NCBI GenBank assembly: GCA_964574815.1
Contig: CAZNPL010000028.1
Location: 1-64,000, forward strand
Length of the DNA stretch: 64,000 bases
From: CAZNPL01 sp964574815
Lineage (GTDB): Bacteria > Planctomycetota > Phycisphaerae > UBA1845
Direction of reading: 5' to 3'
Shown in pieces: positions 17,888 through 27,375 of this stretch (position 1 is its first letter; each line of letters begins with the position of its first letter). Position numbers and translations under genes: made by a program. The notes beneath the pieces were generated by a model. The model saw only the letters and a list, made by a program, of their open reading frames with translations. It searched no databases and had not been told where the DNA came from.

Positions 17888-18656
17888 TGGGTGCCATGCA
17901 ACGCCGTTAACCAGAGGGGGCGACATTTGCCCTCAAGAGTTCGTTCATTCGGATCCTTTCGTGCCGATTCGGCCTGCGCAATCTGGCGGGACGAGGGGGC
18001 GACTCCTTCTTTTTGTGTGGCCAATCGCGAGCTCGTTTCGTTGAACGCCGGGTATAGCGATCCTTGAGCGCAGCCCGAAGCAACGTGTCGAAGTGGGTTG
18101 TCGGCGCGCACCAGCGCATGGCTTCGACTGCACGGCGAACCACTTTGAGGGCCAAAGAAACGCTCAGTTGCGGGATCCGCCGCCCGAGGGCCTAGGCGCC
18201 CTGTAGCATCAATAACGCCAAGGCCAGAACGCTCCCCGCCAACTGCATGGCCCCTGCTGCCGGGGGTTTTGGCCAGGACTTTGCGCCGCGCCAGCGTCTG
18301 TTTCAGGCTCCGGCAGTCCACTTTCACGCCCCATCGCGCCCGGTAGAACTTAGAGGCCATGGGCGGGACAAGCGAGTCGATTCCAGGACGTTGGTGAGCA
18401 GATACACCCGTCGCTTGCCGCGTTTCAATACAATCAGGCGCAGCCGTACCCGTGGGAGCAGCAGGTGATTCAAGAAACTGCGCCAATCGAGACGATGAAG
18501 TCTGCGGGGACGGCCCTCCCTGGCCGTCTTCATCGAAACGCTCCTTCCTGCCACGGGTTCTTTTTCCGCAAGCTAAAATCGGCAAGAAGGGGCGTTTTTC
18601 ATCGGCTACAGGCATAGAATCACGCCAAGTTGGTTCACGGCGTTGCATGGCACCCA
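17888..18656. mobile_element. Decayed IS4-family element with 26-bp terminal inverted repeats
   Basis: The ends 17888-17913 and 18631-18656 are inverted repeats of 26 bp (TGGGTGCCATGCAACGCCGT then T/G AACCA) with one mismatch. The 769-bp interior encodes only the C-terminal half of a transposase, broken in several places. No target-site duplication is visible next to the ends. A 16-bp fragment of the same terminus sits alone at 11299-11314. The element is a deletion derivative that could still be moved in trans, or a fossil. Confidence 0.8.
17907..18600 (-). pseudogene. IS4-family transposase fragment
   Basis: Read on the minus strand, three frames give consecutive pieces of one transposase: LKRGKRRVYLLTNVLESTRL (about 18440-18380); then FYRARWGVKVDCRSLKQTLA and RRKVLAKTPG (about 18350-18260); then GSVLALALLMLQGA and an in-frame TAG (18192-18194), followed by ALGRRIPQLSVSLALKVV and the tail RYTRRSTKRARDWPHKKKES. 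YRARWGVE-x-x-x-R-x-L-K is the IS4 YREK-region signature. At least two frameshifts plus the stop make it non-functional. The N-terminal catalytic part is missing. Confidence 0.85.
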
Positions 18657-18816
18657 GGATCGAATGCCCCGTAGACAGCCACGAACCCGGCGTGGTGAGT
18701 TGGAATTTGAGACTTGCCCGGCGTCGTCGAGATTGGTAAAGAACGCACCGATAATTGGCCCGCGTCCTTCTTTGAGCCTGCTCAACGATCCACGCGTGTA
18801 ATCGAGATCAGACAGG

Positions 18817-19950
18817 ATGCACTTACCTGACATGATGGCGTCGGTGCTGGAGTTCTTGGCGCGCAACTGGGCGTTGATGAGCATCGTGCCGACGCTGCTG
18901 CTGCTCGCAGCGATTCCGGGGATGATCATCCGGAAGTATGTCGGGATCGCGCTGAATCTGATCGACGACGCTGCGCCGCCCGTTTTTCCGGAGGCCCGGC
19001 AAACGCCGGTGGACCGTGCGGAGGGCGAGGCGGTCGAATTCATCGCCCATGACGGCCACCTGCTGCGAGGGACGGTGCTGGAGCGCGCCGCGGATTGCCC
19101 GTACCGGGGCACGATCATCTTCGCCCACGAGTTCGGGACGGATCGCTGGAGCCACGAGCCTTACAGCCGTGGGTTGCGTAAGGCCGGATACGATGTGTTC
19201 AGCTTCGATTTTCGCGGTCACGGTGGATCGCCAGGCGAGCCGGGTTACAAGCCTCGGCAATGGCCTAGTGATCGCGAGCAGGCCGACATGCTGGGGGCGA
19301 TCGCGTTTGTTGAGGACCGTCTCGAGGGAGAGGGCAGGGCGCGGGAGGTGGGGTTGTTGGGTTTGTCCAGGGGGGCCGGCGCGGCGATCCTCGCGTCGGT
19401 TGGGCTGGGTCACGTGCGGGCGGTTGCGGTGGATGGTGCGTTCAGCAGCGAGAACGTGGTCGAGTTTGTTGTGCGGCGGTGGGCGAGCCTGTTCGTGAAG
19501 CTGCGGTTCGCCTACGAAGCGCCGCCTCCGTCGTATTGGCGGTTTCTGCGATGGTGGATTCTGCTTGGTGCGGAGCGCCGGTTTGGATGCCGGTTTCCAT
19601 CGGTGCGCAAGGCCTTGCGGCGGATCGGTCCCAAGCCGCTGCTGTTCATTCACGGCGAGCGTGACAGCTATATTCCCATCGAGCAGACCCAGTTGCTCTA
19701 CGAGGCGGCGAGCGAGCCGAAATATCTGTGGACGGTGCCGGGCGCGCGCCACAACCAGGGCGTTGTGCAGCAGCCACAGGAGTACGCCCGCAGGCTGGTG
19801 TGGTTCTTCGACCGCCATCTGGCCGGTTGCGCGGACGCCGGTGGCCCGGAGTCCCAGACGCTCAGCGATTTGACCCAGCCGATCGACTCGCGAGCGCCCG
19901 ACGTCTTCGACAAGTCGCGAAGACATCAAGGCGCAAGGATGTCGCATTGA
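18817..19950 (+). CDS. Membrane-anchored alpha/beta hydrolase
   Basis: A 377-aa protein with an N-terminal membrane segment (WALMSIVPTLLLLAAIPGMI) and a hydrolase domain from residue about 65. Visible features: an oxyanion-region strand GTIIFAHEFGTD, the FDFRGHGGSPGEPG loop, the nucleophile elbow GLSRG, the acid in IHGERDSYIP and the histidine in PGARHNQGV. This matches the YqkD/FrsA-like serine hydrolase set; the substrate is unknown. ATG 18817 is used; ATG 18832 is equally possible. It precedes the HtrA gene by 121 bases on the same strand. Confidence 0.85.
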   Translation: MHLPDMMASVLEFLARNWALMSIVPTLLLLAAIPGMIIRKYVGIALNLIDDAAPPVFPEARQTPVDRAEGEAVEFIAHDGHLLRGTVLERAADCPYRGTIIFAHEFGTDRWSHEPYSRGLRKAGYDVFSFDFRGHGGSPGEPGYKPRQWPSDREQADMLGAIAFVEDRLEGEGRAREVGLLGLSRGAGAAILASVGLGHVRAVAVDGAFSSENVVEFVVRRWASLFVKLRFAYEAPPPSYWRFLRWWILLGAERRFGCRFPSVRKALRRIGPKPLLFIHGERDSYIPIEQTQLLYEAASEPKYLWTVPGARHNQGVVQQPQEYARRLVWFFDRHLAGCADAGGPESQTLSDLTQPIDSRAPDVFDKSRRHQGARMSH

Positions 19951-20071
19951 CCGCTTCATCGCCGTGAGCACCTTGTCGTAAAATGTAGTAGCGGCGAGCG
20001 GAGCGGGCGGGCTGCGCGACTTAGAATTGTGACGCAGAGGTTATTCTGACGGGTATCACGAGGTGTGCTGC

Positions 20072-21406
20072 ATGTTTCGCAGAACAAGCGTTGCGGTGGC
20101 GTTGGCGACGACGGCTGCGATTCTTCCGACGCCCACGACTTGGGGACAGAGCCGGGAGGAAGCGCGCCGGCTCAGGCGGAACAATGTCGTCAAAGTTGTC
20201 GAGCAGACGCGCGATTCGGTGGTCAACATCTCTTCGACGCAAACGGTTCGGGTCAGACGGCCGTCGCTTTTCGGGTTCTATTTTGACGAGATCTTCGCAT
20301 ATCCCAAGACGACCAGCGGCAGCGGTTTCGTCATTCACGAAGACGGCTACATCGTCACGAACCACCATGTTGTGGCCCGCTCGGCGGATCATCGGGTGAA
20401 GTTCGCCGACGGGCGGGAGTATGAGGCCACGCCGATATCGAGTGATCCCGCCCACGACCTGGCGATTTTGAAGATCGAGCCGGACGAGCCATTGGCTCCG
20501 CTGGAGCTCGGGCGGAGCGACGACATCATGGTTGGCGAAGAGGTCATCGCCATCGGGAATCCGTTCGGGTTGGCGAACACGGTGACGCGCGGGGTCGTGA
20601 GCGCGTTGCACCGGCGGCTGGAGTTTTCGCCGGATCTGGCCTACGAGGATCTGATCCAGACGGATGCCAGCATCAATCCGGGAAACTCGGGCGGGCCGCT
20701 GCTGAACGTACTCGGTGAGCTGATCGGGATCAACACGGCGATTCGCCCGGAGGCCGAGAACGTGGGGTTCGCGATTCCGGTCGACCATCTGCGGGCGCTG
20801 CTGCCCGATATGCTGGACATCACGCAGCTCAAGCGGATCGAGTTCGGGATGCGGGTGGCCGGCGACAAGGCGGAGGTTGTCTCGATCGAGGACGAGAGCC
20901 CGGCGGCGAAGGCGGGCCTGCGGCTGGGGGACGTGGTGACCGAGGTGGACAACAAGCCGATTGCGCGGGACGTCGATTTTTACATCGCGATGCTCGACCA
21001 CCGGCCCGGTCAGACGGTGCTCATGAAGTACCAGCGTGAGGGCAAGGAGCGGGAGGCGCGGATCAAGCTGACGGCGATCCCGGAGCTGGATGCGGGGACG
21101 ATCGCGTGGGAGAAGCTGGGGCTGCGCCTGGAGGAGCTTTCGCCAGGGGCGTCGCGGAAGTTCGGGCTGCGGCGGGACGCGGGGCTGGCGGTGACGGAGA
21201 TCGACGAGCGGGGGCCTGCGCGGCGCAGCACGATTCGGGTGGGCGATTTGTTGATCTACCTGGGCCGGTACCGGGCATGGCCTCTGGAGAACGTGGCTCT
21301 GTTGCTCGAGGAGCTTCATACGAACGATCCGGTGGACGCCACGGTCCTGCGATTTTACAGCGACGGCTCGGTCGACCGCGTTTCGCAGAGGTTGTATGTA
21401 AGATAA
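20072..21406 (+). CDS. HtrA/DegP-like periplasmic serine protease
   Basis: A 444-aa exported trypsin-like protease with a signal peptide (cleavage near the WGQ at 25) and triad H99 (TNHHVV), D129 (HDLAILK) and S206 (NPGNSGGPL). PDZ1 spans about 260-350 (ESPAAKAGLRLGDVV); the C-terminal segment (GLAVTEIDERGPARRSTIRV) is a second PDZ-like domain. The role is envelope protein quality control. Start ATG 20072 has GAGG eight bases upstream; a GTG at 20063 is also in frame. The DUF971 gene follows 38 bases later on the same strand. Confidence 0.93.
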   Translation: MFRRTSVAVALATTAAILPTPTTWGQSREEARRLRRNNVVKVVEQTRDSVVNISSTQTVRVRRPSLFGFYFDEIFAYPKTTSGSGFVIHEDGYIVTNHHVVARSADHRVKFADGREYEATPISSDPAHDLAILKIEPDEPLAPLELGRSDDIMVGEEVIAIGNPFGLANTVTRGVVSALHRRLEFSPDLAYEDLIQTDASINPGNSGGPLLNVLGELIGINTAIRPEAENVGFAIPVDHLRALLPDMLDITQLKRIEFGMRVAGDKAEVVSIEDESPAAKAGLRLGDVVTEVDNKPIARDVDFYIAMLDHRPGQTVLMKYQREGKEREARIKLTAIPELDAGTIAWEKLGLRLEELSPGASRKFGLRRDAGLAVTEIDERGPARRSTIRVGDLLIYLGRYRAWPLENVALLLEELHTNDPVDATVLRFYSDGSVDRVSQRLYVR

Positions 21407-21444
21407 AGTGATGCAGCGGGGCCAGACGGAATGCAGGTGAAGAG

Positions 21445-21801
21445 GTGACCGACGATCCGATGACAACGCCTCGCCGCGGCGGCTTCTCGCCGGAGCAGAT
21501 CACGCCGATCGACCTGACGCTCAAGCGCGCGGAACAGAAGCTGTTCGTCACGTGGCGGGACGGCCGGCGGAGCGTTTATCCCGCGGTGAAGCTGCGCAAG
21601 AACTGCCCGTGTGCGTCGTGCCGGACTGAACGTCAGAAGCAATCAACCGAGCTTCTGCCGGTGCTGAAGCAGGCGCCGGCCGGGGACTTGCGGATTGATT
21701 CGGTCGAGCTCGTGGGGCGGTACGCGATTCAACTGCGCTGGAGCGACGGGCATAGCACGGGGATTTACGACTTCGAGTATCTCCGCTTGCTGGACGGATA
21801 G
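21445..21801 (+). CDS. DUF971 domain protein
   Basis: A 118-aa cytoplasmic protein of the DUF971 family (the fold also found at the N terminus of gamma-butyrobetaine hydroxylase). Visible: ITPIDLTLKRAEQKLFVTWR, the LRKNCPCASCRTE cysteine cluster (three Cys, likely metal binding) and WSDGHSTGIYDFEYLRL. Homologues occur near Fe-S assembly factors, so a role in metal handling is plausible but unproven. The GTG start follows GAAGAG. Likely co-transcribed with the HtrA gene. Confidence 0.85.
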   Translation: MTDDPMTTPRRGGFSPEQITPIDLTLKRAEQKLFVTWRDGRRSVYPAVKLRKNCPCASCRTERQKQSTELLPVLKQAPAGDLRIDSVELVGRYAIQLRWSDGHSTGIYDFEYLRLLDG

Positions 21802-21978
21802 GTTGAGTCCCTCAGGATAGGCCGTGTCCGACGAAGTGCTGCGAATGGACATTGGTTCTTCGCCGTCCGCTCGCTGACGGTCGCGGCTGGGTTTGGTCGT
21901 GGAACAATCGTTCAATGCGTGCGCCCGTCCCCCACCCTTCGCTTCGCGAAGGATGGTGCTGCGGCATCGCTCGATACG

Positions 21979-22773
21979 CTACCACTGCTCGCCGAGGGCG
22001 TATTGCTCGGGAGCTGCTTCGTAGGCTTTGAGGGCTTTGGGCATGAGATCCTGGAGCTCGCCGATCCGGCGATCCTCACTCGGATGGGTGGACAGGAACT
22101 CCGGCGGCTTCTTTCCGGCGGCTTCTTTCATTCGCTCCCAGAGCCTGACAGCCTCGTGCGGATCGTAGCCCGCTTTCGCGGAGTACATCAGACCCATCAC
22201 GTCGGCCTCGCTCTCATGCTCGCGGCTGAAGGGCAGCAGCACGCCGACCTGCGTTCCGACCCCGAACGCCTGGAGCGCGGTCTCCCGGACGCCCGGCGAC
22301 GCGTCCTGCATTCCGATGGCCAGCAGTTCGCCGATCACTGCGGCGCTCAGGTGCTGGCTCATGCGCTCGCCGCTGTGCCGGGCGACTGCGTGGGCGACCT
22401 CGTGCCCGATGACCGCAGCCATCCCGGCCTCGTTTTTCATGATGGGCAAGATACCGGTGTAGACGGCGATCTTTCCGCCGGGCAGGCAGAAGGCGTTAAC
22501 CTGTTCGGACTCGATGAGGTTGAATTCCCATTCGAAATCCGGCCGGTCGGCGACGACCGCAATGCGCTCACCGACGCGGCGCAGGATTCCCGTCATGTAG
22601 GGATCGTTCGAGATCTTTTCGTCGGCCAGTATCTGGCGGTAGGCGTCCAGACCGAGGGCCTGCTCCTGCTCCGGGGTCACGAGCATGAGCTGTCGCCGCC
22701 CGGTGCCCTCGACGGTCGTACAACCCGGGCACAAGGGAGCTGCCAGCAAGAAGAGTGAAAGAAGCCGTTTCAT
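21979..22773 (-). CDS. M48 family metallopeptidase lipoprotein
   Basis: A 264-aa lipoprotein (signal MKRLLSLFLLAAPLCPGC) with an M48 domain: zinc motif HEVAH (VIGHEVAHAVARHSGERM) and a third-ligand region SREHESEADVMGL. The FNLIESEQVNAFCLPGGKIAVY stretch is typical of the YggG/LoiP and BepA group. It probably degrades misfolded envelope proteins alongside the nearby HtrA. It is convergent with the DUF971 gene. The C-terminal THPSEDRRI motif is also conserved in this family. Confidence 0.92.
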   Translation of the reverse strand: MKRLLSLFLLAAPLCPGCTTVEGTGRRQLMLVTPEQEQALGLDAYRQILADEKISNDPYMTGILRRVGERIAVVADRPDFEWEFNLIESEQVNAFCLPGGKIAVYTGILPIMKNEAGMAAVIGHEVAHAVARHSGERMSQHLSAAVIGELLAIGMQDASPGVRETALQAFGVGTQVGVLLPFSREHESEADVMGLMYSAKAGYDPHEAVRLWERMKEAAGKKPPEFLSTHPSEDRRIGELQDLMPKALKAYEAAPEQYALGEQW

Positions 22774-23288
22774 CGCCGTTCCTCACGCATTGAACAAAGG
22801 TCCTGACTTCATTTTAGCGTCTTTGGAAATGCGCGAAAGCCCGGCGGGGCAGCCGGCGCCGGGGGAGGAAAGGGCCGGTTCGTGCCCGCGTGGATCGAGG
22901 GATCTCTTGGGGTCGAATCGCTGCTTGACGACCTACACATGGCGGTCATATCGGCCAGGCCGGCCGATTGGCAACGCCGCCCGACGTTGCCCTCGTTCTG
23001 TTCAAGCGTCGGAGCAGCTCATGAACGGCCCCTGCATCTCCTTGCGGCCGACGCGGCCGTTCAGGTGCTCTCGAACAATGCGGCGAGCCCACTCCGTTTC
23101 CGCGCTGTCGCAACGGACTCATTGTTGGCCCGGGTGCTGAACGGATCGAGCGGCGGGGCGGCGGACGGGGAAGGCAGTACCATCGTCCAGCGCAAAGGGT
23201 TAGCGCGACGAAAGTCACGTGTTTCGAAACCACTTACCTTAAACCCGAACTCTGCCAACGAAAGTGCGGGTTGTTCTTAGTTTGCCGG
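22774..23288. other. Intergenic region, no gene seen
   Basis: About 500 bases between the M48 and pilin-like genes. Open frames of up to 132 codons exist on both strands but their translations show no family likeness. Confidence 0.5.
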
Positions 23289-23317
23289 TTACATTTTGGG
23301 TTCGGTGCGGGTATACT
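23289..23317 (+). promoter_or_regulatory. Candidate sigma-70-type promoter for the pilin-like gene
   Basis: TTACAT, 17 bases, TATACT. The predicted transcription start is about 95 bases before the ATG at 23420. Confidence 0.4.
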
Positions 23318-23419
23318 GACTTTTGGTCACAGGGCTTGGTAGACATCTCCGGGAGTTTCCGTTGCTCCCGACCCGGCCCTGAAGCACAGCTGACATATCT
23401 AAAGATTGGGAGTGCAGAT

Positions 23420-24638
23420 ATGACAGTGAAACAATGCGCAAACGCAGTCATGTACATGGGGCGTTGGCGCGCATGGCCGTCACGCCGCCCTGCCAAATAC
23501 TGGAGCAGGCGGTGCCACGGCGAGCGGGGTGCGTTTACGCTCGTTGAGCTTCTCGTCGTCATCTCGGTCATCGCGCTCCTGATCCCCGCGCTCAAGAAGG
23601 CCCGCGAGCAGGCCAAGACGTTGCAGTGCCTTTCCAACCTCAAAGGGATTGCGACGGCGAGTATTACTTACTCAGGCGCCGATCCGAACGAGCAGGCCAT
23701 CCCAGTTCACGGTGGCTTCGCGAATGTGGAGGGCGCCGACAACGCCTATGGCTGGGGTGGCAAGGCGGGCAAGGGTGAACCCCAGCAGGGCAACCGGGTC
23801 GCCACTTCGATGTGGGGAACCATGTACGAATGCGGGCCGGCAAGCCGCCCTATTCAATCCGATTTTGTTCAAAGGAGGGTTCCCGGACTACTCGGGCGAT
23901 CCTGGGCCTAACGACATCAACTGGCTCAATGACGCGGCCCTGGATCTGCCCATTTTCCGCTGCCCGTCGGACCGGGGCTATACCGGCTACCACCTTCCGC
24001 CGTGGAGTCTGTCGCGGCTGAGCTCGTTTCACCACTACGGGACGAGTTACTCATCCAACGCCCTGTGGCTTGCCAAGACCTGGATGGAGGAGGAGACCGG
24101 AGAAATCCCATGCAAAGCCGCAAGCCTCGGTCCGCTCCTGAGGCCCATCTCGCGCGTGCCCAACCCTGCCAATACAGTGTACTATATTGAGAACGCCGGG
24201 CGCTTTGCCTGGCTGTTCAGCTTGCGTCACGACCGACCACGCCGCCGCTACCTCGGCTGTCTGTCGTACCGAATGGACCCCTGGCAGTACAATACCGAGC
24301 AGATCAAGGGCTGGCATGGACGCCCCTTTCATTTCACCAGCGCCTTTGTCGATGGTCATGCCACCATGGTCAAGATGGAGGGGCGGCAATTCCCGCCCCC
24401 CAAACTGCCATCTTATCCGCAGTATCCGTGGATGCCCATCGACCCGAACGACCGGCGTCAGCTATGGGCCTCATGGGTATGCGCCATCATACGTGGACCG
24501 GAGTGGCAACTGGACTGTCTACCAGCGGGTGTCATCGAGACCGACGTCGCCTGTCATCTCCCTCCCGGTGCGAATGTGGTGACTCCGGGGTTCGGGTCCT
24601 CGTACTGTTGCGAAGATGAGCACAACGATCGTCAGTAA
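23420..24638 (+). pseudogene. Pilin-like (DUF1559-type) protein gene with a frameshift
   Basis: Type II secretion-like pseudopilin: prepilin site G-AFTLVELLVVISVIALL with Glu at +5, then PALKKAREQAKTLQCLSNL, and near the end the FVDGHATMVKM motif (H-x-x-DG) of the DUF1559 family. The reading frame breaks at 23834-23836 (run GGG): the first frame goes on to a stop at 23911, while the family-like sequence (RQAALFNPILFKGG onward to 24638) is in the next frame. Removing one G restores one frame of about 405 aa. The TM segment reads ALLIPALKK where relatives usually have ALLISILLPALKK, so four residues appear to be missing. Mutation or sequencing error are both possible. Confidence 0.8.
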
Positions 24639-24884
24639 TAACGGGATCATTCGAACGTTGCCGTGGAGCTCGCTATCGACCCGCGACGCCTTCACCCTTG
24701 CGCCGAAGATTGACTATATGCCGAGCCGATTATTCCTATGACATACGGCAGCCTTGCCCCTTGTTGGTTTACGCGTTAAGCGAAGGTGCCGCAAGTAACC
24801 GCGGGTTATAACGACCAACTGGGCTGCCCGCCGATTCCGTCACCCACCCGCGCCCTGCCGTCAAGACGCCATGCGTCTCACGCC

Positions 24885-25970
24885 CTATGGCTGCAACACG
24901 GAGTCGTAGACTGTGAGGTAGCCTTTGGCCATGGCGGCGGCGGTGAAGCGTTGTTCGACGTTTCGGCGGCAGGCGTCCGGTTTGATGGTGGCGAGTCTGT
25001 CGACAGCCTGGACGGCCTGCTCGACCGAGTCGACTACGAATCCGGTTTCACCCTCGATGATAATCTCGGGCAGGGCGCCGAAGCGGGTGGCGATGAGCGG
25101 GGTGCCGCTGGCCTGGGCCTCGACCGCGACCAGGCCGAACGGCTCGCACCAGTTGATGGGGAACAGGACGCCGGCGGCCTTGCAATAATAAGGGGCGAGC
25201 TCCCGCTGCGACAGCAGGCCAAGGTATTCGATCCGTTGTCCATCGAGGTGTGGCTTTACTTTGGCGTCGAAGTAGTCCTGATACTGCGGCTCGATCATCC
25301 CGGCCAGCAGCAACCTTCGGCCCGACCGCCTGGCGATTTCGACAGCTACGTCGGGGCCTTTCTCAGGAGAGAGCCGCCCGGCGAAGAGAAGGTAGTCGTC
25401 TTTTTCGGCCTCGAAGGGGAACGTATCGAGGTCGATGCCGTTATAGACCGTCCCGGCGTAGTTGAGCTCGGGCATCAACTGCCGTTCGGCGTTCGAGATC
25501 GAGACGAACGGGGCATCCTTGTACGCCTGCAGAATCGGGTGATGCGCCCGCGCCCAGGCCGCTCCGTGCAAGGTCGTGACAAGGGGGCATCGGATGAAGC
25601 GGCTGAAGACGAGCGCGTGGATGTGCAGATGCGAGTGGACCACGTCGAACTCGCCGCCGGCGACGCGTTCCATGCACGCCGCGATGTGCCGGCTCTGCCA
25701 CACGAGTCCGTCGGGCGGGCCTTCCAGGTGGCCGGTTTCGGGGTCGTAGCCGCGCGGGCGGTTCTTCTCGTTTTCGGGCCAGGTTTCCAGGGCGTACGGG
25801 CAGGTGGCCACGAGCGTGGCCGAGGTCTTCGAGCCGCCGGCCGCGAACAGCGTGACGTCCTGGCCGAGTTGGACGAGCTGTTCGGTCAGGTTATGGGCGA
25901 CCAGTTCCCACGGCCCGTAGCCGCTGGGGGGAAGGGGCCAACTGATCGGGGCGAGCATTGCGATTCGCAT
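24885..25970 (-). CDS. Glycosyltransferase family 4
   Basis: A 361-aa cytoplasmic GT-B retaining glycosyltransferase. N-terminal half: MRIAMLAPISWPLPPSGYGP with an acceptor-binding glycine loop, and DVVHSHLHIHALV. C-terminal half: LLFAGRLSPEKGPDVAVE and the donor-site motif CEPFGLVAVEAQASGTPLIA. This is a standard GT4 layout with E-x7-E. The donor is probably a nucleotide sugar; the acceptor is unknown, and no other glycan genes are adjacent. It is transcribed alone towards the pilin-like gene. Confidence 0.9.
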   Translation of the reverse strand: MRIAMLAPISWPLPPSGYGPWELVAHNLTEQLVQLGQDVTLFAAGGSKTSATLVATCPYALETWPENEKNRPRGYDPETGHLEGPPDGLVWQSRHIAACMERVAGGEFDVVHSHLHIHALVFSRFIRCPLVTTLHGAAWARAHHPILQAYKDAPFVSISNAERQLMPELNYAGTVYNGIDLDTFPFEAEKDDYLLFAGRLSPEKGPDVAVEIARRSGRRLLLAGMIEPQYQDYFDAKVKPHLDGQRIEYLGLLSQRELAPYYCKAAGVLFPINWCEPFGLVAVEAQASGTPLIATRFGALPEIIIEGETGFVVDSVEQAVQAVDRLATIKPDACRRNVEQRFTAAAMAKGYLTVYDSVLQP

Positions 25971-26150
25971 GGTATGGTCACCGGGGGGATTGAGTGTCCG
26001 TTCGGGGATTCATACGTAGTGCGGAGTTCATCGTGCTGTTATTGGCCGCGTGGCTCTTTTTCGGGCAGCGGGGGCCGTGCGTTGGTTTTGTAAGAAAACC
26101 ACTGTTCGAGAGCAGTGGCACACACGGTACGCATTGCACACGCCGTGCTG

Positions 26151-27308
26151 CTAGGCTGTCGGTGGCTGTTCGCTCTGACGGTCTTCGCGCTCCGGGTCGG
26201 CTTCGCCGGTGGGTGCGTCGACGTCCTCGTGCTGTTCGAACTCGCTCGCCCGAGCATCACGCACTTCCTGGCTCGAATCGGCTTCGATCGACTCCGTATC
26301 ACGTAATTCCCGGCTCGAGTCGGTGTCGATCGACTCGGCGTTGGCTGTTACCTTGTCGGTGACCGCCTCATCGCTTGCCTCGACGTCGCTCGTCTCCACG
26401 CTGCGGGCCTCGGTTTCGTTCGGCAACGCGCTACCTACCTCGGTTTCGCTTGCCTCTGTACTGCTTGCATCGTTGTCGGTCGGCTCTGCTTCACCGGGTT
26501 CCGAAGGCTGTTCCGACGGTTGGCCGGCCTTTTGTTTTTCCGGCGGGATCAGCTCTTCGACTTTAGGCAAGTCGTTCAACGAGGCCAGGCCGAATACCTC
26601 CAGGAAGACCTTGGTGGTGCCGTAGAGGAGCGGGCGGCCCAGCTCGTCGGCTCGGCCGACGATCTTGACGAGGTTCATCTCCCGGAGGCGCTGGAGGACC
26701 TCGCCGACGGCGACGCCGCGAATTTCCTCGATCACGGCCCGCATGACCGGCTGCTTGTAGGCCACCACGGCGAGGGTTTCGAGGGCAGCCTGCGACAGTT
26801 TGGATTCCCGCCGCACCTTGAGGAGCTTTCGGAGCCAGACGTTGTACTCCGGCAGGGTGAGCATCTGATAGCCCTTGGCGACCTCGTCGATGCGAAACGA
26901 GGCCCCAGCCTCGGCGTATTTCTCGTTCAGAGCCGCGATGTGCTTTCTGACCTCGGCGACGCCGCCCACGCCGATGATCTGGGCGATCCGGGCCGGAGGG
27001 AGCGGCGAGTCGGTGGCGAAGAGGATGGCCTCGATGATGGACTCGGTGGTGATCTCGCCGGCGTGGTGATCGTGGGTCAGCGTGCGGTCGGGCGGCGTCG
27101 GGGCGTCATCGCGCGTGTCGCCGGGGCCGCGCTGCGTTCGGTCCACGATGTGCATGGGGCGATCCAGGTCAGGCTCGTCACTCGCAGTCCGTTGCTCGGC
27201 ATCCTCGAAAGAATCCGGAGAATCGCCGGCCGTCTCGGTCGCGTCCTGGAGCGAATCTTCGTCGCCGTTCGCCTCTTGCGTCGTCTCGATGATTTCACGT
27301 TCACTCAT
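26151..27308 (-). CDS. scpB: ScpB, condensin complex subunit with acidic extensions
   Basis: Chromosome-segregation protein partner of ScpA and SMC. The conserved winged-helix core is residues about 90-270: IIEAILFATDSPLPPARIAQ, then SKLSQAALETLAVVAYKQPV, then RLREMNLVKIVGRADELGRP. At 385 aa it is nearly twice the usual length. The N-terminal 90 residues are acidic, and the C-terminal 110 are glutamate/serine-rich and contain a 14-residue tandem repeat (ESIDTDSSRELRDT, ESIEADSSQEVRDA). The chosen ATG at 27308 starts MSEREIIETTQ; the frame upstream of it is non-coding. scpA is not in the window. It may be co-transcribed with the selenoprotein gene 67 bases upstream. Confidence 0.9.
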   Translation of the reverse strand: MSEREIIETTQEANGDEDSLQDATETAGDSPDSFEDAEQRTASDEPDLDRPMHIVDRTQRGPGDTRDDAPTPPDRTLTHDHHAGEITTESIIEAILFATDSPLPPARIAQIIGVGGVAEVRKHIAALNEKYAEAGASFRIDEVAKGYQMLTLPEYNVWLRKLLKVRRESKLSQAALETLAVVAYKQPVMRAVIEEIRGVAVGEVLQRLREMNLVKIVGRADELGRPLLYGTTKVFLEVFGLASLNDLPKVEELIPPEKQKAGQPSEQPSEPGEAEPTDNDASSTEASETEVGSALPNETEARSVETSDVEASDEAVTDKVTANAESIDTDSSRELRDTESIEADSSQEVRDARASEFEQHEDVDAPTGEADPEREDRQSEQPPTA

Positions 27309-27375
27309 GGCGTAGATGATACCGGCAGGATCGTTTCGATGCGAATGGTAGTGTGAGTCCGGCGGGCGAACGGTC

